Assembly: GCA_013361745.1 (NCBI GenBank)
Contig: JABFXM010000601.1
Location: forward strand, 1 to 6,164
Direction of reading: 5' to 3'
Source of the DNA: Gemmatimonadaceae bacterium
GTDB taxonomy: Bacteria > Gemmatimonadota > Gemmatimonadetes > Gemmatimonadales > Gemmatimonadaceae
Length of the DNA: 6,164 nt
The stretch's first letter is position 1; every line of letters begins with the position of its first letter. A model generated the notes under the pieces. The model did no database searches. It was not told where the DNA came from and worked only from the letters and a program-made list of their open reading frames with translations. Position numbers and translations under genes: made by a program. Below are positions 1-5,674 of this stretch, piece after piece.

Positions 1-218
1 CCCTCCACCGCCCGCGCGATCTCGTCGGCGGCGGCGCGTGCGAATACTCCGACCCGCCTGACGTTCCCCTCCGAGGCTCCGAGCACCACCCGGGCGCGGT
101 CGATGGAAATCGCGCGCGGGCCACCGGCGAAGATCACACCGAGGTAGGACGCGCCGAGCTCACAGCCGAGCGCCGCGTCCTCGGCGCGGGTGAGCCCGCA
201 GAACTTGATCTCAGCCAC
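1..218 (-). CDS. trpF: Phosphoribosylanthranilate isomerase, N-terminal part (cut by window edge)
   Basis: TrpF carries out the Amadori rearrangement of N-(5-phosphoribosyl)anthranilate to CdRP, the step before TrpC, in the cytoplasm. The 72 visible residues begin MAEIKFCGLTRAEDAALG. They show the family's N-terminal KxCGLTR motif with the catalytic cysteine at residue 7, then the YLGVIFAGGPRAIS segment (second beta strand and following loop) and the RVGVFA strand. The gene runs off the left edge, so the catalytic aspartate and the phosphate-binding C-terminal half are not seen. The start is a GTG at 218-216 that overlaps the end of trpC by 8 bp (GTGGCTGA). The only nearby upstream GTG is in the trpC frame. 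The overlap suggests translational coupling to trpC. The family call is secure; the only incompleteness is the window boundary. Confidence 0.93.
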   Translation of the reverse strand, partial: MAEIKFCGLTRAEDAALGCELGASYLGVIFAGGPRAISIDRARVVLGASEGNVRRVGVFARAAADEIARAVE

Positions 219-1029
219 GGGGCACCCGCGCGACGCCCAGGAGGGCGCGGACCGCGGCGCTCGGGTCCGGCGACGCCGAAACCGCGGAGCCGACCAGCAC
301 CGCGTCGGCGCCGGCCGCCGCGGCGCGCTCGACATCCGATCGATCCTTCACCCCGCTCTCGTAGATCGCGATCACCGACGCCGGGGTCAGGGGCACGATC
401 CGCTCGCAGACCGCGGGCTCCATCACGAGCGTCTCGAGATTGCGGGTGTTGACGCCGACGACGCGTGCCCCCGCCGTCAGCGCGCTCTCGAGCTCCCGCT
501 CGTCGCGCACTTCGACCAGCGGCTCGATGCCGATCTCGTGCGCGAGCTTCGCCATCTCGACGAGTGCCGCCGGCGAGACCGCCCGTGCGATCAGCAGAAG
601 CGCCGACGCACGCAGCGCCCGAGCCTCGAGCACCTGGAGCGGGTCGATGTGAAAGTCCTTCTTCAGCAGGGGAATACCGACTACCGCGCGGATCTCCTCC
701 AGGTCCTCCGCCGACCCTCCGAAGTGCGCACCTTCGGTCAGCACCGAGATCGCCCGCGCCCCGCCGTCCCGGTAGGCTCGCGCCTGCCCGGCCGCGTCGA
801 TCGTCGTATTGATGGCACCCTTGCTCGGCGACCTCCGCTTCACCTCGGCGATCACCGAGACGTCGGCGGCGCGGAGAGCGTCGACGAAGGAAGGCGCGGG
901 GGGCGAGGTCCGTATCGCCGCCTCGAGTGCGAAGCGGTGCCCTCGCAGCGCGGCGACGCGCTGCCGCGCCTCGCCGACGATGCGGCCGAGGGTGCCGCCG
1001 GGGGGATTCCACAAAGTTGGAGCTTGCAC
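211..1029 (-). CDS. trpC: Indole-3-glycerol phosphate synthase
   Basis: TrpC closes CdRP to indole-3-glycerol phosphate with loss of CO2 and water. From the GTG at 1029 the product is 272 residues, normal for a monofunctional TIM-barrel TrpC. Visible family motifs are AEVKRRSPSKG (62-71; Glu62 and Lys64), SVLTEGAHFGGS (95-106), LLKKDFHIDPLQV (121-133; catalytic Lys124), LVEV (Glu173), VNTRNL (193-198; Asn194) and YESGV (223-227; Glu224). A C-terminal VLVGSA follows. The reading frame stays open to 1125, but the extra N-terminal residues look nothing like TrpC. The GTG at 1029 is preceded by GAAGAAGG six bases upstream, so I prefer it; a TTG at 1014 is the alternative. The stop overlaps the trpF start. 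The gene is divergent from lexA, about 95 bp away. The missing cluster neighbour trpD lies on the far side of lexA. Confidence 0.95.
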   Translation of the reverse strand: MQAPTLWNPPGGTLGRIVGEARQRVAALRGHRFALEAAIRTSPPAPSFVDALRAADVSVIAEVKRRSPSKGAINTTIDAAGQARAYRDGGARAISVLTEGAHFGGSAEDLEEIRAVVGIPLLKKDFHIDPLQVLEARALRASALLLIARAVSPAALVEMAKLAHEIGIEPLVEVRDERELESALTAGARVVGVNTRNLETLVMEPAVCERIVPLTPASVIAIYESGVKDRSDVERAAAAGADAVLVGSAVSASPDPSAAVRALLGVARVPRG

Positions 1030-1072
1030 TTCGGGCCTTCTTCGGATATCGTGATGTTCGGATGTTATTCGG
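1024..1072 (+). promoter_or_regulatory. Candidate lexA promoter and TTCGG-repeat operator region
   Basis: The trpC/lexA divergent region holds four TTCGG copies starting at 1030, 1041, 1057 and 1068, spaced 11, 16 and 11 bp. The downstream pair reads GTTC-N7-ATTC (1056-1070) and the upstream pair CTTC-N7-CTTC (1029-1043). A GTTC-N7-GTTC direct repeat is the known LexA operator form in Alphaproteobacteria, and LexA usually represses its own gene. A weak sigma-70-like promoter, TTGCAC (1024-1029), 17 bp, TATCGT (1047-1052), would place transcription start next to the GTTC-N7-ATTC element. The repeats are seen directly; that LexA binds them is inference. An AT-richer TAATAG at 1105-1110 could be another -10 box but has no good -35 partner. 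Confidence 0.35.
1036..1043 (-). promoter_or_regulatory. Ribosome binding site that decides the trpC start
   Basis: On the minus strand this reads GAAGAAGG, a purine-rich Shine-Dalgarno-like element. It sits six bases before a GTG at 1029-1027, in the trpC frame. It supports trimming trpC to this start instead of the upstream TTG at 1125. The same bases, read on the plus strand, form part of the TTCGG repeat array upstream of lexA, so the purine run could have a second role. Confidence 0.5.
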
Positions 1073-1124
1073 GTCGCCGGCCCGCACGCACTACCGGCGC
1101 AAACTAATAGATCGGGTGCGTCCA

Positions 1125-1733
1125 ATGCCGCTCACCAAGCGTCAGCGCGAGATCCTCACCTATCTGAGCTCCTATACCGAGGCCAACGGCTACGCGCCGA
1201 GCTTCGAGGAGATCGCCGCGCAGTTCGACTACAGCTCGCTCGCGACGGTGCACGAGCACCTGAGCAACCTCGAGCGCAAGGGCTACATCAAGCGCTCGTA
1301 CAACGAGAGCCGCGCGATCGAGATCCTTCCCTCGGACGTGACGCCTCGGTCGATCGAGCTTCCCCTGCTCGGAGCGGTCGCGGCAGGTGTGCAGATCGAG
1401 GCGATGAGCAGCGGCGAGACGCTCTGCGTGCCGGAAGAGTTCGTGCGTCGCGGCGGCAATCACTACGCGCTCAAGGTGCGTGGAAACTCGATGATCGACG
1501 CGCACATCAGCGACGGTGACTTCGTCGTCGTGAACGAGCGGCAGCGGGCGGACAACGGCGAGATGGTGATCGCGCTGGTCCAGGGGACGTCGGCCACGGT
1601 GAAGAAGTTCTACCGCGAGCGGGACGGACGGATCCGCCTGCAGCCCGCGAACGAGACGATGACCCCGATGTACGTCCACGAGAACGACATCACCATCCAG
1701 GGCGTCGTCGTCGGAGTGCTGCGCCGGTACTAG
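1125..1733 (+). CDS. lexA: LexA repressor, SOS-response autopeptidase
   Basis: LexA represses DNA-damage genes as a dimer and cleaves itself when RecA filaments form on single-stranded DNA. The 202-residue product equals the E. coli protein in length. Residues 1-57 form the winged-helix DNA-binding domain (LTKRQREIL, then PSFEEIAAQF and SLATVHEHLSNLERKGYI). The recognition helix resembles Gram-positive-type LexA (STVHGHL), which reads GAAC/GTTC half-sites, rather than the E. coli type. The S24 peptidase domain shows the Ala87-Gly88 cleavage site in LLGAVAAG, the nucleophile Ser122 in VRGNSMIDAHISDGD and the general base Lys160 in ATVKKF, so autocleavage should work. The ATG at 1125 was chosen because homology starts there; upstream codons are a shadow of trpC. 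The ribosome binding site is weak. The stop is 3 bp from the convergent trpD stop. Confidence 0.96.
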   Translation: MPLTKRQREILTYLSSYTEANGYAPSFEEIAAQFDYSSLATVHEHLSNLERKGYIKRSYNESRAIEILPSDVTPRSIELPLLGAVAAGVQIEAMSSGETLCVPEEFVRRGGNHYALKVRGNSMIDAHISDGDFVVVNERQRADNGEMVIALVQGTSATVKKFYRERDGRIRLQPANETMTPMYVHENDITIQGVVVGVLRRY

Positions 1734-1747
1734 AGGTCAGCCGGCGC
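1721..1747. terminator. GC-only hairpin spanning the lexA/trpD stop codons
   Basis: GCGCCGG (1721-1727) and CCGGCGC (1741-1747) are perfect 7-bp inverted repeats around a 13-nt loop that contains both stop codons (TAG at 1731-1733 for lexA, TGA at 1739-1737 for trpD). A U-G pair could extend the stem at either end. It could act as a shared bidirectional terminator or attenuate antisense transcription between convergent genes. There is no T-run on either side, so it is not a classical intrinsic terminator. Short GC palindromes are also common at this base composition. Confidence 0.3.
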
Positions 1748-2771
1748 GCGGGGAGGCGGCGCGCAGGCGCGCGAGCGCGCGCAGCCCCTCCCCTGAATCC
1801 ACCGCCCGCTCCGCGAGCACGACCCCTTCCCCGTAGCTCGCGGAGATCCCCGCGACGTAGAGCGCCGCTCCCGCGTTCAGCACCACCGCGGCGCGCGCCC
1901 CTCGCGGCCCCCGCCCCGCCAGCACCTCCTCGATCACGCGCGCGTTCTCCGCCGGGAGCGCCCCGGCGAGATCGGCGGCGTCGACGTTCGCGTAGCCGTG
2001 GTCGGCCGGATCCACCGTCCAGTCGCGCAGCTCCGCGCCGCGGATCTCGATCACGTGCGTCAGGCCGAGCGGGGAGATCTCGTCCATACCCGGCTCGCCA
2101 TGGACGACGAGCGCGTGGACGGTGCCTAACGCTGCGAGCGCCCCGGCCATCATCGGCAGACGATGGCGCTCCGCGACGCCGACGACCTGCCGCCCGGCGA
2201 GCGCCGGATTGGCAAGGGGACCGACCACGTTCATCACCGTCGGTATCGCGAGCTCGCGCCGAACGGGTCCGACGTGACGCATCGCCGGGTGCATGATCGG
2301 GGCGTACATGAAGACGATCCCCGCTTCCGCGAGCGCGCGCGCCATCTGCTCGACCGGCGTCTCGATCGCGACGCCGAGCGCCTCGAGGACGTCCGCGCTT
2401 CCACTCTTGCTGGTGAAGGAGCGGTTGCCGTGCTTGGCGACGCGCGCACCCGCTCCGGCCGCGACGAGCGCCGCCGCGGTCGAGATGTTGAAGGGCTGCA
2501 TGGCGCCGCCGCCCGTGCCGCAGGTGTCGACCAGCTCCTCGGGGCGCTCGCAGGGGAGCCGGACCATGGCGTCGCGGAGCGCGTGCGCGGCGCCCGCCAC
2601 CTCCTCCGGCGTCTCGCCCTTCACGCGAAGCGCCATGAGCAGCGCCGCGACCTGCGACGCGGTCGCTTCCCCGCTCATCACGACGTCGAAGGCGCGCCGC
2701 GCCTGCGCCTCCGTGAGCGTGCGCCCCGACGCGAGGCCCCGCAGCGCCTCCTTCAGCGCGTCGGTCGACAC
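1737..2771 (-). CDS. trpD: Anthranilate phosphoribosyltransferase
   Basis: TrpD transfers phosphoribose from PRPP to anthranilate, the second committed step of tryptophan synthesis. At 344 residues it has the usual family length and is a stand-alone enzyme without a fused glutaminase (TrpG) domain. Key motifs are DTCGTGGG (82-89, PRPP pyrophosphate loop), NIST (95-98), KHGNRS (113-118), SKSGSADVLEALG (121-133), MYAPIMHPAM (155-164), VRRELAIPT (170-178), NVVGPLANPA (181-190) and HGEPGMDEIS (224-233, with the Mg-binding Asp230-Glu231 pair). The start is a GTG at 2771, the first possible start after an in-frame TAG that ends the upstream GAF gene. Only three bases separate the two genes, so translation is probably coupled. 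Leu215 is a TTA codon, rare in DNA this GC-rich, and lies inside a repeated 10-mer. The trpC partner is not adjacent because lexA intervenes. Confidence 0.96.
   Translation of the reverse strand: MSTDALKEALRGLASGRTLTEAQARRAFDVVMSGEATASQVAALLMALRVKGETPEEVAGAAHALRDAMVRLPCERPEELVDTCGTGGGAMQPFNISTAAALVAAGAGARVAKHGNRSFTSKSGSADVLEALGVAIETPVEQMARALAEAGIVFMYAPIMHPAMRHVGPVRRELAIPTVMNVVGPLANPALAGRQVVGVAERHRLPMMAGALAALGTVHALVVHGEPGMDEISPLGLTHVIEIRGAELRDWTVDPADHGYANVDAADLAGALPAENARVIEEVLAGRGPRGARAAVVLNAGAALYVAGISASYGEGVVLAERAVDSGEGLRALARLRAASPRAG
2123..2132. repeat. 10-mer TGCCTAACGC, copy 1 (inside trpD)
   Basis: This word is identical to the one at 2772-2781. On the minus strand it reads GCGTTAGGCA and supplies the TTA codon for Leu215 of TrpD. 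It is unusual because TTA is avoided in coding DNA this rich in GC. What the word does, if anything, is not known. Confidence 0.5.
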
Positions 2772-2781
2772 TGCCTAACGC
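2772..2781. repeat. 10-mer TGCCTAACGC, copy 2 (GAF gene / trpD junction)
   Basis: This second copy of the 10-mer lies immediately upstream of the trpD GTG. On the minus strand it contains the TAG stop of the GAF gene and a TTAGG that might serve as a very close Shine-Dalgarno element for trpD. Both copies have the same orientation. Confidence 0.5.
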
Positions 2782-4067
2782 GCGGCGAAGGCGTGGACCA
2801 TCCGCTCGCCGAGCCGCGCCCGCGTCGCGACGAGCGAGATCACGAGCCCGAGCAGCCGCACCCGCTCCACGTCTTCCTCCACGAAGACGCCGCGCTGCGC
2901 GCGATTCGTGAGGTTCACCACCCCGACCAGCTCCCCGTGATAGACCAGCGGGAAGCTGATGAAGGAGCCCGTGGTGAAGTACTGGTCGCGAAGCAGCGGG
3001 TGCGTCGCGGCATCCTCGACGTCCATCACCAGCAGCGGCTCGCGGGACTGCGCGACGCGGCCCGAGACCCCTTCCCCGATGCGCACGCGCACCCCGCCGG
3101 CGACGTTGGGCGCGATGCCGCGCGCCGCCGCGAGATAGAGATGCTCGCCGTCCGGCGCGACCAGCATCAGCGAGCAGCGCTGCGCCTGCATGTCGTCGCC
3201 CACGAGTCCGAGTAGGCTGTCCACGAGCTGCTGCGGGTCCTCCGTCGCGGCGTCGAGAGTCAACAGGCGGTCGATGAGGTAGATCGTGCGCGTCTTCTGA
3301 CGCAGCGACTCGCTGCGCCGGTGCAGCTCGACGTGGGCCTTCTCGAGCTGCTCGACCGCGGCCAGCACCTGCTGCTCCACGGCCTGCGCGCGTCGCGCGG
3401 CCTTGCGCGCCTCCTCGGTCGCGCGGGCGACCTCGCGCTCCATCGCCACGACCTGGGAGGGGTCGGCACCGCCACGAGCCTGCGAGAGCTGCTGCTCGAG
3501 AAGCGCGAGCTTGCGCACGTACTCGCCATGCACCCGCTGCGTGATGTCCTCGAGGGTGCGGACCGCCTCCTCGCGCGCCTCCCGCTCGTTGAAGAACAGG
3601 AACGAGAGCTCGAACAGCGCGACCGCGGGCGCGAAGCGCTCGGATGCGCGCGTGCCGAAGATCTTGCGCGGCTCGTAGAGCGCGATCACCGCCGCGAGAT
3701 GGCCGTCGGCGCGGATCCCGCGCAGCGACAGCCATCCGCCCTCGCTCTGGGCGCGGAGCCGGAACAGCCGCGCGTATTCCTCCGACTGTTCGCCGAGGTC
3801 GATGAACTGGCCGCCGGCGGCGACGCTCATGCGGACGTTGGGCGGGAGATGATCGAAGGTCGTCTCCACCGCGCTGCGCTCGACCTCTCCGCCCGACGGG
3901 GTAAGGCGGTCGCTCAGCATCTCGCGGCGGCCGTCGTAGCGGAGCAGCGCCACGTGGGAGGCGCGGTCGATCTCGGCCAATCCCTCGCCCAGCGCGACGA
4001 GCGCGCCGTCCAGATCGGGCGCGACGCTGAGGGCGTGCGCGAGAGAGGCGAGAGTACGCGGGGGCAT
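2775..4067 (-). CDS. GAF / coiled-coil / GAF protein without output domain
   Basis: This 430-residue protein is predicted to be cytoplasmic, with no signal peptide or membrane segment. Residues about 5-155 look like a divergent GAF domain (for example WLSLRGIRADGHLAAVIALYEP). Residues about 158-262 are a long charged, Ala/Glu/Arg-rich helical stretch expected to be a coiled coil. Residues about 263-420 form a clearer GAF domain: RCSLMLVAPDG, RIGEGVSGRVAQSREPLLVMDV, SFISFPLVYHGELVGVVNLTNR. GAF domains bind small ligands or mediate dimerisation. No kinase, GGDEF, EAL, PP2C, HTH or receiver domain is present, so the protein would have to signal through partners; its ligand is unknown. I chose the ATG at 4067 over an upstream GTG at 4103 because domain-like sequence begins there, although no clear ribosome binding site precedes it. 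It ends 3 bp before trpD, which implies cotranscription. Confidence 0.85.
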   Translation of the reverse strand: MPPRTLASLAHALSVAPDLDGALVALGEGLAEIDRASHVALLRYDGRREMLSDRLTPSGGEVERSAVETTFDHLPPNVRMSVAAGGQFIDLGEQSEEYARLFRLRAQSEGGWLSLRGIRADGHLAAVIALYEPRKIFGTRASERFAPAVALFELSFLFFNEREAREEAVRTLEDITQRVHGEYVRKLALLEQQLSQARGGADPSQVVAMEREVARATEEARKAARRAQAVEQQVLAAVEQLEKAHVELHRRSESLRQKTRTIYLIDRLLTLDAATEDPQQLVDSLLGLVGDDMQAQRCSLMLVAPDGEHLYLAAARGIAPNVAGGVRVRIGEGVSGRVAQSREPLLVMDVEDAATHPLLRDQYFTTGSFISFPLVYHGELVGVVNLTNRAQRGVFVEEDVERVRLLGLVISLVATRARLGERMVHAFAAR

Positions 4068-4138
4068 GTGACAGGTGACGCGCGGCGCTGGCTGGAGCAA
4101 CACGCGCGGGTGTGGCGCGCCGCGGCGAAGGACGCGAA

Positions 4139-4167
4139 ATGATGGACGCGGGAGGGGGCGAAGTCAA
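4139..4167 (-). promoter_or_regulatory. Candidate promoter of the GAF-trpD unit
   Basis: Read on the minus strand, TTGACT (4167-4162) is followed by a 17-bp spacer and CATCAT (4144-4139). These match the sigma-70 consensus at five of six and four of six positions. Transcription would start near 4132, leaving a leader of about 65 nt before the ATG at 4067. The element stands out because AT-rich words are scarce in the surrounding DNA. Its TTGACT box mirrors the one used on the opposite strand for truA. Confidence 0.45.
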
Positions 4168-4202
4168 TCGCGGCGCGAGCGCGCGCCGTCGCGGTGCTTC
4201 GC

Positions 4203-4230
4203 TTGACTCTGCTCTGCGTGCGGGTAACTT
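4203..4230 (+). promoter_or_regulatory. Candidate truA promoter, possibly giving a leaderless mRNA
   Basis: TTGACT (4203-4208), a 16-bp spacer and TAACTT (4225-4230) form a plausible sigma-70 promoter with a strong -35 box and a weak -10 box. Transcription would begin around 4237, essentially at the truA ATG (4239). No Shine-Dalgarno-like sequence precedes that ATG, which fits a leaderless transcript. The rest of the divergent intergenic region (4068-4238) shows nothing else I can name. Confidence 0.38.
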
Positions 4231-4238
4231 CCGTCGCG

Positions 4239-5015
4239 ATGGAGGCGCGCACGGTCCAGCTGGTTCTGCACTACGACGGCGGGCACTTCGCCGGATGGCA
4301 GCGGCAGCGGACGGAACGCACCGTTCAGGGCGTGCTCGAGGAGACGCTCGGCCGGCTCTGCGCGACGCCGACGTCGGTGACGGGCGCTGGTCGCACCGAT
4401 GCCGGCGTGCACGCGCGAGGGCAGGCGGCGGGAGTCCGCGTCGATCCGAAGTGGACGCCGCACGCGCTTCGCCGGGCATTGAACGCGACGCTTCCGTCGG
4501 ACGTCTGGGTCGCCGCGGCCCATGAGATGCGTCCCGAGTACCACGCGCGGTACAGCGCCCTCTCGCGCCGCTACACCTACGTCGTCGGAACCGACGAGGA
4601 GGCGGCGTCACCCTTCCGGCGCCCGCACGAGCTGGTCGAGCGTCACCCGCTCGACCGAAGTCTGCTCGACGCGGCCGCGCGCACCATCGTCGGCGAGCAT
4701 TGCTTCCGCGGCTTCGCGGTGCAGGGCACGGCGCCGGAGTCGAACGATCATCGCTGCATCGTTCGCGATGCGCGCTGGCGCGACCGGCCAGGGGGACTCG
4801 CGTTCGAGATCGAGGCCAACCGCTTTCTCCATCACATGGTGCGCTTCCTGGTCGGGACGATGCTCGAGATCGCGCGGGGACGACGGCCGGTCGGCGCGAT
4901 GAGCGCCCTCCTTGGCGCCCCCGACAACCGCGAGGTCTCGCCCCCGGCGCCGGCGCACGCACTCTTCCTCGACCGCGTCGAGTATCCGGCGGCGCTCTAC
5001 CTCGACGTCGCATGA
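4239..5015 (+). CDS. truA: tRNA pseudouridine(38-40) synthase
   Basis: TruA isomerises uridines 38, 39 and 40 in the tRNA anticodon stem-loop to pseudouridine. The 258-residue product has normal family length. It opens with VQLVLHYDGGHFAGWQRQ (6-23) and has the catalytic motif GAGRTDAGVHARGQ (49-62) with the nucleophilic Asp54. Further motifs are RRYTYV (110-115; the conserved tyrosine region), GEHCFRGFA (152-160), NRFLHHMVRFLVGTMLEIARG (194-214) and the C-terminal PAPAHALFLDRVEYP (236-250). The ATG at 4239 matches where homologues start; a GTG at 4218 or 4194 would only add unconserved residues. There is no clear ribosome binding site. The stop overlaps the next gene's start in an ATGA (5012-5015), so it heads a translationally coupled unit. 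Confidence 0.95.
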   Translation: MEARTVQLVLHYDGGHFAGWQRQRTERTVQGVLEETLGRLCATPTSVTGAGRTDAGVHARGQAAGVRVDPKWTPHALRRALNATLPSDVWVAAAHEMRPEYHARYSALSRRYTYVVGTDEEAASPFRRPHELVERHPLDRSLLDAAARTIVGEHCFRGFAVQGTAPESNDHRCIVRDARWRDRPGGLAFEIEANRFLHHMVRFLVGTMLEIARGRRPVGAMSALLGAPDNREVSPPAPAHALFLDRVEYPAALYLDVA

Positions 5016-5674
5016 AGATCTTTCTGCTGTCGGTGTCCCCGGACGAGGTCCGCTGGGCCGAGTCGAATGGCCTGATCGACGGCGTCGTCACCACGCCGGG
5101 GATGCTCCGTCGCCTTCGCGATTCCGACCCGCGCGAGCGCCTCGCCGAGCTGGTGGCGTCGACGCGGCTGCCCGTGTGCGCGACCGCCGGCGCGGTCAAC
5201 GCGCACGACATCTACCAGCAGGGACGCGAGCTCGCTCGCCTTTCGGAGGACCTGATCATCCAGATCCCCCTCGTCGAGGACGCGATCGTCGCGATCCGGC
5301 GTCTGTCCACCGACGGTGTGCGCGTCGCGGCGGACCTCGTCTTCAACGCCGCGCAGGCGCTGCTCGCCGCGAAGGCCGGCGCGTCCATCGTCAGCACCTC
5401 GGTCGAGCAGCTCGACGTGATGGGCGACCACGGCGTCAACGTCGTGCGCGAGATCCGCGCGGTGTTCGACGCGGACGCGGTGCCCTGCGACATCCTCGCT
5501 GCCCATCCGACGACCGCCGCACGCTTCGCGGAGTGCGTTCTCGCCGGCGCGCACGCGGTGTCGGTCACCGCCGAAACGCTGCGGGCGTTCCTCGTGCATC
5601 CGCTCACCGACCGCGGCGTCGACCAGCTCCTCGCCGAGCTGGCGCGCCAGCCGCGGACTCGCGTCCTGACATGA
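5012..5674 (+). CDS. Transaldolase/FSA-fold protein with a replaced active site
   Basis: The 220-residue product has the length and architecture of the small transaldolase (TalC) / fructose-6-phosphate aldolase family and aligns without gaps over the first 31 residues. Shared features are GLIDGVVTTPG (20-30, normally GLVDGVTTNPS), IIQIPLVEDAI (82-92, normally VVKIPMTEEGL), QALLAAKAGASIVS (115-128), ILAAHPT (161-167, normally ILAASxR) and HPLTDRGVDQLLAE (196-209). By my alignment, the Schiff-base lysine (Lys85 in E. coli FSA) is Gln84. Asp6 is Leu6, Asn28 is Thr28, the phosphate-contacting Arg134 is Gln133 and Ser166 is His165. It should not do classical aldolase or transaldolase chemistry. 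It is an intact, well-folded-looking ORF, not a decayed gene. Four-base ATGA overlaps with truA upstream and the HtrA gene downstream imply cotranslation with both. Real function is unknown; automated annotation would probably call it transaldolase. Confidence 0.85.
   Translation: MKIFLLSVSPDEVRWAESNGLIDGVVTTPGMLRRLRDSDPRERLAELVASTRLPVCATAGAVNAHDIYQQGRELARLSEDLIIQIPLVEDAIVAIRRLSTDGVRVAADLVFNAAQALLAAKAGASIVSTSVEQLDVMGDHGVNVVREIRAVFDADAVPCDILAAHPTTAARFAECVLAGAHAVSVTAETLRAFLVHPLTDRGVDQLLAELARQPRTRVLT

Noticed and set aside
134..1107. Open frames of 305 to 317 codons on both strands over trpC.
   Set aside because: They overlap trpC, whose catalytic motifs are all present in another frame, and show no protein-like sequence.
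1030..1125. N-terminal extension of TrpC starting at a TTG at 1125.
   Set aside because: The extra 32 residues are unlike TrpC, the TTG overlaps the lexA start, and the GTG at 1029 has a good ribosome binding site.
1024..1125. E. coli-type (CTGT-N8-ACAG) or Gram-positive (GAAC-N4-GTTC) SOS box upstream of lexA.
   Set aside because: Neither pattern is present. The only GTTC in this region (1056-1059) has no GAAC partner at the right spacing, leaving the 11-bp direct repeat as the candidate.
2123..2781. The two GCCTAAC words as integron attC core sites.
   Set aside because: They are 649 bp apart in the same orientation, lie in or at the edge of trpD, and have no palindromic attC structure or cassette arrangement around them.
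2163..3215. A 350-codon plus-strand open frame opposite trpD and the GAF gene.
   Set aside because: Composition is Arg/His/Asp-rich and it lies antisense to two genes with clear families, so it is a shadow of their codon bias.
1690..5211. A 1173-codon open frame on the minus strand.
   Set aside because: Its translation is Arg/Ala/Gly/Pro-rich with no domain pattern and it runs across trpD, the GAF gene, truA and part of the transaldolase-like gene in other frames. It is a typical GC-rich shadow frame.
5012..5674. The transaldolase-like gene as a decaying pseudogene.
   Set aside because: The frame is intact at full family length, the fold motifs are kept, codon use resembles its neighbours and both ends are in coupled overlaps. 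Loss of catalytic residues alone does not indicate decay.
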